This document shows, one piece after another, positions 7,197 to 11,860 of a stretch of DNA of 11,860 nt (position 1 is the stretch's first letter; every line of letters begins with the position of its first letter). Origin of the DNA: Chloroflexota bacterium. Lineage in GTDB: Bacteria; Chloroflexota; Anaerolineae; B4-G1. The DNA is taken from positions 1-11,860 of the forward strand of contig DSAR01000213.1 in assembly GCA_011046405.1 (NCBI GenBank), read 5' to 3'. Made by a program: the position numbers and the translations under genes. The notes below the pieces were generated by a model that saw only the letters and a program-made list of their open reading frames with translations, ran no database searches and was not told the DNA's origin.

Positions 7197-8447
7197 ATGC
7201 AACGAATAGCGAATAGTGAATGGCGAATGATCAGATTGATAGCCGGCGGGTTGGCGCTTGTTCTTCTTTTGCTTGGATGTGCGAGTGAAACGGCCAATGG
7301 AACGATCACGGCCTCCGGTTTCATCGAGGGGAAAGAAGTGACCATCGCCTCGCAGGTCTCCGGGCGAATCGCCGAGATGCGGGTGAACCGGGGCGACGAG
7401 GTGCGGGCGGGCGATGTGCTGGTCCAGCTGGATGACGCGGTGCTCCAGAGCCAGCGCCTGGAGGTGGAATCGGGCGTGGCGGCGGCCGAGGCCAACCTGG
7501 CACGGGTGCTGGCCGGCGCGCGCCCGGAGGAAGTCGCGGTCGCCAGGGCGGCGCTTTCTCAGGCTGAGGCTCGGTTGGAGGGCGCGAAGCAGGCGGTCGT
7601 CAACGCCCGGGACGTGATCAGCAAACCACTGACGTTGGAAACCGAGATCGCGGCGGCTCGGACCCAGGTGAAACTGGCCGAGCAGGACGTGGAGATGGCG
7701 GAGGCGAACCTGGCAGAGACACGCTTGAAGTGGAACGTTTACCAGGATCAGGGGGGAGACGTGAAACGCACCTGGGACTTGCAGGTGCGGGCGGCGGAGG
7801 CGGCGTTGCAGAGGGCCCAAGCGAACCTGAACGGCGCGCGGCGATACCTGGGCGCCCTGATCGAGATGCGCGACAACCCTCTGCGGCTCCAGACCGAGCT
7901 TCACGGGGCCGAGACCCAAGCTCGTCTAGCCCGGGCCCAGGTCGGCGTGGCCCAGGCCTCGCTGGACGAGATGGAGGCCGGGGCCACGGCCGAGGAGATC
8001 GCGGTGACCGAGGCGCGTCTACATCAGGCTAAGGCGGCTTTGCGGCTGATCGACGCGCAGATCGACCATCTCACGTTGGAGGCCCCGATGGATGGCACGG
8101 TCACCAGCCGGGTCAGCAAGGCCGGGGAGACGGCCACCGCCGGGATGCCACTCGTGACCATCGCCAACCTGGACGAAGTCGAGCTGGTGATTTATATCCC
8201 GGTGACCCAGATCGGGCGCGTGAAACTGGGTCAGGCGGTGGAGGTGGAGGTGGATTCCTTCCCAGATCGCGTGTTCATAGGCGAGATCGTCAACATCGCC
8301 GGCGAGGCGGAATTTACCCCGCGCAACGTCCAGACCCAGGAGGAGCGGGTCAACCTGGTCTTCGCTGTCAAGGTTCGCCTGTCGAACGAGGATCACGCGC
8401 TCAAACCGGGTATGCCCGCCGACGCTACAGTGTTGATAGATCGATAA
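7197..8447 (+). CDS. HlyD/YbhG-type adaptor lipoprotein
   Basis: A 416-aa second adaptor, paralogous to the one just upstream. A hydrophobic segment (12-26) ends in the lipobox LLGC, so Cys28 should be lipidated after signal peptidase II cleavage. The lipoyl half follows (IASQVSGRIAEMRVNRGDEVRAGDVL, 50-75), then a coiled-coil hairpin (85-290) with a plain polar tip near 178-195, the second lipoyl half (LEAPMDGTVTSRV) and the C-terminal AEFTPRNVQTQEERVN shared with the first adaptor. ATG 7197 has GAGGAG at 7183-7188 and lies 2 nt after the previous stop. Residues 3-11 are encoded by a heptamer repeat, so the signal peptide has an odd n-region; ATG 7227 would avoid it but lacks a ribosome site. 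It may form mixed hexamers with the first adaptor (inference). The operon ends here without a clear terminator. Confidence 0.88.
   Translation: MQRIANSEWRMIRLIAGGLALVLLLLGCASETANGTITASGFIEGKEVTIASQVSGRIAEMRVNRGDEVRAGDVLVQLDDAVLQSQRLEVESGVAAAEANLARVLAGARPEEVAVARAALSQAEARLEGAKQAVVNARDVISKPLTLETEIAAARTQVKLAEQDVEMAEANLAETRLKWNVYQDQGGDVKRTWDLQVRAAEAALQRAQANLNGARRYLGALIEMRDNPLRLQTELHGAETQARLARAQVGVAQASLDEMEAGATAEEIAVTEARLHQAKAALRLIDAQIDHLTLEAPMDGTVTSRVSKAGETATAGMPLVTIANLDEVELVIYIPVTQIGRVKLGQAVEVEVDSFPDRVFIGEIVNIAGEAEFTPRNVQTQEERVNLVFAVKVRLSNEDHALKPGMPADATVLIDR
7203..7230 (+). repeat. Heptamer repeat inside a signal-peptide codon run
   Basis: Four 7-bp units run CGAATAG, CGAATAG, TGAATGG, CGAATGA. 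They encode residues 3-11 of the lipoprotein adaptor (RIANSEWRM). Heptamer tandem repeats are known from cyanobacterial genomes as STRR sequences; this one looks similar in form. It is unusual to find one in the first codons of a gene. Confidence 0.7.
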
Positions 8448-8453
8448 GCGTTG

Positions 8454-8705
8454 TTACGCGAAAAGCTGATCCCCCACCAGCGCGTCCTGGCGGGTCTCGA
8501 GCCGCGCCAGGGTTTTCTCCGTGCGCGCCTGGAACTCTAATAACTGGCGCAGCACCTCCTCGGTGCGCTGCTGCGCCTCGGCCAACACGCGAATCTCTGC
8601 CTTCAACTCGTCAAAATCCTGGCGACGTACAGCCAGCTGATCCCGCAAGTCCCTTTGCACCAAGTCCACCAATTTGAGCAATGGTAGTTGAAGTTCTTGT
8701 AGCAA
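8454..8705 (-). CDS. Short coiled-coil ORF, possibly a gene remnant
   Basis: An 83-aa ORF that I do not recognise with confidence. It is charged and nearly all helical, with repeated heptads such as LAEAQQRTEEVLRQLLEFQARTEKTL, written here only in part as the motif AEAQQRTEEVL. Similar stretches precede the nuclease-like C-terminal domain of large DUF3782-type proteins (from memory). Here the protein stops soon after the coil (ALVGDQLFA), so it may be what is left of such a gene. The only usable start is TTG at 8705 and no good ribosome site precedes it; the frame is closed upstream by a stop at 8733-8735. It converges on the adaptor gene with only 6 bp between the stops. Confidence 0.4.
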   Translation of the reverse strand: MLQELQLPLLKLVDLVQRDLRDQLAVRRQDFDELKAEIRVLAEAQQRTEEVLRQLLEFQARTEKTLARLETRQDALVGDQLFA

Positions 8706-8806
8706 ATCTTGGATGATGTGGAAAACTCCAGTTTATTATCTCTATTTTGGAAAATTTCACACTCCTCACTTTACTATGGATCTCTAGGATTTCGCTTGGT
8801 ATAGCA

Positions 8807-8833
8807 CTCCGAGGGGATGACATCCCCTCGGAG
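8807..8833. repeat. Perfect 27-bp palindrome
   Basis: CTCCGAGGGGATG and its exact complement CATCCCCTCGGAG flank one central A. It lies between the end of the membrane-protein gene (stop at 8884, minus strand) and the coiled-coil ORF. It could work as a terminator for the former, but no T tract follows on either strand. A dispersed palindromic repeat is the other reading. Confidence 0.7.
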
Positions 8834-8883
8834 CGCCAGGCTTATCGAAAGATGCGACAAACGCCTCATCACGGCCAGTGTTT

Positions 8884-9432
8884 CTATCGGAAGTGTCGTC
8901 GCCACAGATAGTTCACACTGTTGACACATACGACAACAATGCATATCACCGCCGCAATCAGCCACAGTGAAGGAAACCATGTGCTGATAATCGTCACGAA
9001 GAAAATCACCAGGCTCCCACCCAATATGGCGCCGGGGTTAGATCGAACGATAGCCAGCGTGCTGCGCCACGCAATATCGCGAGAGCGGGTCTCCACCTGA
9101 CCGAGCAAAAGCGCCAGGGGATATAACTGCAGGATCAACCACACCAGTGCCAGGGCAATCCAAAACGCCCGTAGCCATGCTCCAAACACCGAGAGCTCTC
9201 CCACAAATGGACCGGTTGCTTCAAATTTTGCATTGGTGAACAGGATGATGGCCAGGATGAGATTGAGCAGCGCCAATCCCCACGCTCCTTTCTGCCACTT
9301 CCCCACATCATGATTCGCAGGGTCCTCCGTCACGTTGGCCTGTACGTCCAGCAGGGTCTCGCGTATCTCACCTTTCAACGTGCTCATTTCCTGTTCTAAA
9401 GTCTCGATTCTCTTTTCGAGCTCCCCGTCCAT
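8884..9432 (-). CDS. Four-helix membrane protein with N-terminal coil
   Basis: A 182-aa protein of unknown function. Residues 1-32 (MDGELEKRIETLEQEMSTLK and onward) form a short cytoplasmic-type coiled coil. Four hydrophobic helices follow at about 50-67, 86-111, 135-152 and 156-172, and the protein ends in a basic YLWRRHFR tail. No catalytic or binding motif is seen. I start it at ATG 9432 because GGAGG (complement of 9438-9442) lies 5 nt upstream; an in-frame upstream start at 9483 would add 17 residues without a ribosome site. A GC-rich hairpin (9448-9477) lies just before the ribosome site. It is on the same strand as the archaellin-like gene 142 bp upstream, but a shared transcript is not shown. 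Confidence 0.75.
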   Translation of the reverse strand: MDGELEKRIETLEQEMSTLKGEIRETLLDVQANVTEDPANHDVGKWQKGAWGLALLNLILAIILFTNAKFEATGPFVGELSVFGAWLRAFWIALALVWLILQLYPLALLLGQVETRSRDIAWRSTLAIVRSNPGAILGGSLVIFFVTIISTWFPSLWLIAAVICIVVVCVNSVNYLWRRHFR

Positions 9433-9447
9433 AGACACCTCCCTATC

Positions 9448-9477
9448 CCGGACGAAGCCGCTGCGCTTCTGAGCCGG
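9448..9477. repeat. Hairpin in the leader of the membrane-protein gene
   Basis: CCGG (9448-9451) and CCGG (9474-9477) bracket GAAGC (9454-9458) and GCTTC (9465-9469), giving a two-part stem with small internal mismatches. It ends 5 nt before the ribosome-binding sequence of the minus-strand gene, so it might influence its translation. It may equally be a small dispersed repeat. Confidence 0.4.
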
Positions 9478-9574
9478 AATCAATAAAGATCACCTCGTGT
9501 GCAAAATTCTTTCACAAAAAACAAGCATTTCACTGGATAGGCATTATCGTTCAGGCGTCAGTGTGGTCACCGTG

Positions 9575-9796
9575 CTAGATGCCGCTGTTCTGAACATAGA
9601 TGGATTCCAACAACGCCATTGACGAATAGGCATTTTCAGGATTTCCATAAGTGGCCTCTCTCCCCTGCGCGTCGGAGAAGGCGCCAGCCTGGAGAATCGT
9701 GAAGGCAAAAACGGCGGCTACAACGACGAAGGCGATAAAAATGATAGCTATCTCCAATGCCGTCATACTGCTTTCATCTCTCGTCATGCAATCCAT
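9575..9796 (-). CDS. Archaellin / type IV pilin-like short protein
   Basis: A 73-aa protein whose N-terminus, MTALEIAIIFIAFVVVAAVF (residues 11-30) followed by AFTILQAGAF, is the class III signal and hydrophobic helix typical of archaeal flagellins (archaellins). A prepilin peptidase would cut before Met11, leaving Glu15 at position +5. Ser10 at position -1 is unusual, since glycine or alanine is normal. Typical archaellins have around 200 residues or more; this one stops after about 60 mature residues with no globular domain. The plus-one frame after the stop reads on as ASSTVTTLTPER, so a frameshifted remnant is possible. ATG 9796 has GGAGG (complement of 9801-9805) 4 nt upstream. No prepilin peptidase or motor ATPase is in the window. 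Family call is good; intact function is uncertain. Confidence 0.72.
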   Translation of the reverse strand: MDCMTRDESSMTALEIAIIFIAFVVVAAVFAFTILQAGAFSDAQGREATYGNPENAYSSMALLESIYVQNSGI

Positions 9797-9962
9797 TTTC
9801 CCTCCCTTTTTTAGAACGCGCACTCTTATACGACCTCAACTGTTCGGGTCTCTCCCGTTTTCAGGTTCGATAAACAGCCTCCTTTCTTTATTCTTGATCC
9901 CATTGTCCTAGAAGGATATCGCCTGGAAAATCGATCAACTGGCCCGAGCCCTTTAGCATCAT

Positions 9963-10138
9963 GTTCTTTGGGGATTTCGCGTGGTCGCGGTGAGAGATTG
10001 GCCACGAATCCTTCGACTACGCTCAGGACAGGTTGGCACGAATGGACACGAAAAACCCAAAGATTAGTGACAATTCGTGTCATTCGTGGCGAGAAATTGA
10101 CCGCTTGCTAAGCCGAGCAAGCGAACTAGCAGAGAGCC
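9963..10138 (+). repeat. Interspersed palindromic repeat, copy B
   Basis: This is the second copy of the element at 147-280, in the same orientation. It keeps GGTGAGAGATT, the long stem (GCCACGAAT...ACACGAA paired with TTCGTGTCATTCGTGGC at 10074-10090) and the end AGAGAGCC. It differs by about 8 extra bases near 9981-9987 and by a 34-bp insertion in the left stem arm (10010-10043). Its right part forms a second hairpin CGCTTGCT/AGCAAGCG (10102-10123) that has decayed in copy A. Confidence 0.8.
10010..10036. repeat. Nested small repeat with flanking duplication
   Basis: A 27-bp insert beginning CCTTCGACTACGCTCAGGAC interrupts the repeat copy B. CACGAAT occurs on both sides (10003-10009 and 10037-10043) but only once in copy A, as expected of a 7-bp target duplication. 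The reverse complement contains GTCCTGAGCGTAGTCGAAGG, which resembles a small repeat dispersed in many bacterial genomes (from memory). Confidence 0.7.
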
Positions 10139-10179
10139 ACCTTCATTATTAAGTATAGCAAAGAATGACCGCCGCGTAA

Positions 10180-10226
10180 TTTCAAGTTGATTTCAAGTTG
10201 ATTTCAACACTATTCAGCGATATACT
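10180..10226 (+). promoter_or_regulatory. Promoter-like site with 11-bp direct repeats
   Basis: TTTCAAGTTGA is repeated exactly at 10180-10190 and 10191-10201, with a decayed third unit at 10202-10212. The repeats cover a TTGATT (10198-10203) that stands 17 bp from TATACT (10221-10226). Direct repeats at 11-bp spacing over the -35 box are how PhoB/OmpR-family activators bind. The nearest gene on this strand starts about 355 bp further on, so the target is unclear. Confidence 0.45.
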
Positions 10227-10307
10227 AAAAGCTGACAACGTCGACTTCCGTTCACAAAGACATACAGGCTCTTTCTAGAAAGCTCTGTTGAAAAACGGTC
10301 ATCTTAG

Positions 10308-10435
10308 CACAGAGCCACCGAGAACACGAAGAAAAATTGAGGTCCGCATTAAAATTTTTACGCAAATCGTGCCAAACAGTGAATTTTTTTTGAGTAAAAT
10401 GTTAAATTCTCTGTGCTCTCTGTGTCTCTATGGTG
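10308..10435. repeat. CACAGAG-type imperfect inverted repeat
   Basis: The left part (10308-10338, CACAGAGCCACCGAGAACAC...) is an imperfect inverted copy of the right part (10405-10435, which on the other strand reads CACCATAGAGACACAGAG...). The core between them is A/T-rich. CACAGAG-rich sequences of this form recur in intergenic DNA of many environmental bacteria (from memory). Confidence 0.5.
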
Positions 10436-10581
10436 AAATCTAGGCTTATTTCAGTGCAGCCAGTCATGGAAACTCGGTATACAAAGCAAAATGCTTCCGC
10501 CGGTATTGGCGCATCATGGCCACGTTTCTGTAACGAAATCGAAACAATGTTTGCTTTGACCTGATGTATACTGACTGAAAA

Positions 10582-11220
10582 ATGTGGGCGCATATGATAG
10601 CAACAACTATGCTTAAAACAATTCCTTCTGATCAAGCGTTAAAGCGATTAAGCGTCGGCAAGCCGATCAACACGATGTGGGTCACCGGGTTGCTCAACCT
10701 GGACCCACTCACTGTCAGTCGATGGCTGTGCGGGGAGGATATGCGTGGCATTTACCAGCCGATTGTCATCCGGGGATGTTACCTGGACGCGCTCGACCTC
10801 GCCCGGCGCACGTTTTACGATCGGGTCGAACTGGTCGATTGCCGCATCGAACGCGCACGCTTTGAACGAGCTTATTTCTATACCAGTCTCTTGATCGAGG
10901 ATTGTGTCTTCAAGGGGGATTTCTCGGGCCAGCAGATGCAAAGCGAGGGTCCAATCGTGTTTCACAATACCGTCTTCACCGGCTACGTCGATTTCAGCGG
11001 GGCGACGTTACGTGACGACGTCAATTTCCTCGACGTTTGTTTCTACGGCGGCACCAATCTTTTGTACGAGATGAGGGATCATTGCCCAGAACGACTGGGG
11101 CGAGAGGTCATCCTGCGGGGTTGTCGTTTTCGCAGCGCCGACGTGCCCGATGGGTTAGATACAGTCCGCCTGGGCATCACGCCATTTCTCCAGAGCGATT
11201 CGGGTCGCCCGGAAAGCTAA
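10582..11220 (+). CDS. Pentapeptide-repeat-like protein
   Basis: A 212-aa protein. Residues 62-160 show a five-residue rhythm with a central Leu or Phe (ALDLARRTFYDRVELVDCRI and VFTGYVDFSGATLRDDVNF), the pattern of a right-handed quadrilateral beta-helix. The first 55 residues contain LKTIPSDQALKRLSVGKPIN and are not part of the repeats. No signal peptide or membrane helix is seen, so it is probably cytosolic; partner and function are unknown. The start is uncertain: ATG 10582, 10594 and 10609 are all in frame and none has a real ribosome site. TATACT at 10567-10572 would place transcription start almost at ATG 10582, which would make a leaderless mRNA. The last 66 bp overlap the 3' end of the Nudix gene on the other strand. 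Confidence 0.7.
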   Translation: MWAHMIATTMLKTIPSDQALKRLSVGKPINTMWVTGLLNLDPLTVSRWLCGEDMRGIYQPIVIRGCYLDALDLARRTFYDRVELVDCRIERARFERAYFYTSLLIEDCVFKGDFSGQQMQSEGPIVFHNTVFTGYVDFSGATLRDDVNFLDVCFYGGTNLLYEMRDHCPERLGREVILRGCRFRSADVPDGLDTVRLGITPFLQSDSGRPES

Positions 11221-11676
11221 GGGCGGCAGCGCGTCCTCTTCAGGCGCAAAAAATGCGACACGATCCACATCATCGGCCGCTCGCATCTCTCCTCCGATCA
11301 ATTGCGCCAGGTAGACGATGACGATGTCGGCGCCATGATCGTGCTCGCGCCCGGCAATGACGTCGAGTAAGTCGACGATGCTCACCTCCAGGCCGGTCTC
11401 CTCTCGACATTCTCGCACGGCTGCTCCGGCCGGATGCTCGTCGAAATCGACGAAACCGGCGGGAAACGTCCACAATCCCTGACAGGGTTCCCACCGCCGC
11501 CGCACGAGGAGAATCCATCCCGCCCGTTCGACGATGACGCCGGCGGCGATCTTGTGCTCGCGAAAGACGACCCGATCACAGGCAGGACAGTAGCGCCGCG
11601 CTCGCCCAAAGGCCACTCGATCCTGAAGGACGTGACCACAAGTGGGGCAGTAGTTGAGGGTTGGAGAGCGGGCCAA
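11155..11676 (-). CDS. Zinc-ribbon Nudix hydrolase
   Basis: A 173-aa hydrolase of nucleoside-diphosphate-linked compounds. A zinc ribbon comes first, with C10, C13 (CPTCG) and C30, C33 (CPACD), as in NudC-type NADH pyrophosphatases. The Nudix box is complete at 74-96: G74, E80, then R88-E89, E92-E93 and G95 in the GX5EX7REUXEEXGU pattern; the acidic residues bind magnesium. The N-terminal half of NudC is missing, so this is a shorter subfamily, and the exact substrate (an ADP-linked sugar, NAD(H) or similar) cannot be told. The start is TTG 11676 with AGGAG (complement of 11686-11690) 9 nt upstream; no ATG or GTG is available before the in-frame stop. It follows the membrane-anchored protein gene by 32 bp, so the two may form an operon. 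Confidence 0.9.
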   Translation of the reverse strand: MARSPTLNYCPTCGHVLQDRVAFGRARRYCPACDRVVFREHKIAAGVIVERAGWILLVRRRWEPCQGLWTFPAGFVDFDEHPAGAAVRECREETGLEVSIVDLLDVIAGREHDHGADIVIVYLAQLIGGEMRAADDVDRVAFFAPEEDALPPLAFRATRIALEKWRDAQADCI

Positions 11677-11708
11677 TGTGCTTGACTCCTGAAGTTATCG
11701 GTCGAGGA

Positions 11709-11860
11709 TTAGCGAGTTGTGCGCCAGGCCCACACCGTCACCAGCAGCAACCCCAGAGCCGTCAACCCTAACGCGATCTCCAGGGCAAGCCAATTTGCCG
11801 CCGGGCTGGCTTCTCTCACGTGAAATTCTATGATCTCAGGTTCGGGGATCTCCGGTGCTG
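11709..11860 (-). CDS. C-terminal end of a membrane-anchored protein (partial)
   Basis: The frame is open from the window edge to TAA at 11709-11711 and gives 49 complete residues. It starts APEIPEPEIIEFHVREASPA, continues into a hydrophobic helix ALEIALGLTALGLLLVTVWA, and ends WRTTR. An extracytoplasmic Pro/Glu-rich stalk, one transmembrane helix and a short basic cytoplasmic tail are the natural reading. Family and function cannot be told from this end. It is the gene upstream of the Nudix hydrolase on the same strand. Confidence 0.65.
   Translation of the reverse strand, partial: APEIPEPEIIEFHVREASPAANWLALEIALGLTALGLLLVTVWAWRTTR

Larger units (their letters stand above)
9797..10581. other. 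Gene-poor spacer between divergent genes
   Basis: No convincing gene is present in this 785-bp stretch. It contains repeat copy B (9963-10138) with its nested insertion, an A/T-rich part with an 11-bp direct repeat and promoter-like boxes (10180-10226), a 12-bp palindrome CTTTCTAGAAAG (10271-10282), and a CACAGAG-type inverted repeat (10308-10435). The last 140 bp hold no clear promoter, apart from a lone TATACT at 10567-10572 without a matching -35. Confidence 0.7.

Noticed and set aside
9878..9890. Strong AAAGGAGG-like ribosome site on the minus strand
   Set aside because: No ATG, GTG or TTG follows at a useful distance and the local frame closes after about 13 codons. It may be the decayed start of an older gene, but this cannot be supported.
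9826..10083. 85-aa minus-strand ORF in the spacer
   Set aside because: Most of it is the interspersed repeat and its nested insert (which reads PVLSVVEGF), with no family match.
10402..10635. 77-aa minus-strand ORF
   Set aside because: Its end is encoded by the CACAGAG-type repeat and it overlaps the start of the pentapeptide-like gene; no support.

Overview
The window looks like chromosomal DNA of a high-GC bacterium, most likely a filamentous or thermophilic Chloroflexota (Anaerolineae/Caldilineae-like). This is an inference from three things: a bacterial archaellin-like pilin (9575-9796), GC-rich genes with many GTG/TTG starts, and intergenic spaces full of short palindromic and heptamer/octamer repeats. 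No rRNA, tRNA, CRISPR array or transposase is visible.

Region 1 (1-566) has no gene. It holds a chain of small hairpins, copy A of an interspersed repeat, a 112-bp MITE-like inverted-repeat element, and then a strong sigma70-type promoter (481-509) followed by a 9+9-bp palindrome (512-539) that looks like an operator.

Region 2 (567-8447) is one compact plus-strand operon of seven genes: a PaaX-family regulator, two ABC-2 permeases (376 aa each), two ABC ATPases (313 aa each) and two HlyD/YbhG-type adaptors, one anchored by an N-terminal helix and one a lipoprotein. The parts correspond to the Escherichia coli ybhG-ybhF-ybhS-ybhR exporter. Here YbhF is split into two genes, the adaptor is duplicated, and the usual TetR-type regulator is replaced by a PaaX-type one. 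The two ATPases are complementary: the first lost the H-loop histidine and the second has a weak signature motif, so the predicted heterodimer has one consensus and one degenerate ATP site. The exported substrate cannot be read from the sequence. Degenerate 7- and 8-bp tandem repeats sit at three gene junctions of the operon.

Region 3 (8454-9796, minus strand) has a short coiled-coil ORF that may be a remnant, a four-helix membrane protein of unknown function, and a 73-aa archaellin/type IV pilin-like protein that is much shorter than a normal archaellin.

Region 4 (9797-10581) is a gene-poor spacer of about 785 bp. It carries copy B of the interspersed repeat with a second small repeat inserted in it and a 7-bp flanking duplication, an 11-bp direct-repeat array overlapping a promoter-like sequence, and a CACAGAG-type imperfect inverted repeat.

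Region 5 (10582-11860) has a pentapeptide-repeat-like protein on the plus strand. It overlaps tail-to-tail by 66 bp with a zinc-ribbon Nudix hydrolase on the minus strand. The cut-off 3' end of a membrane-anchored protein lies upstream of the Nudix gene.
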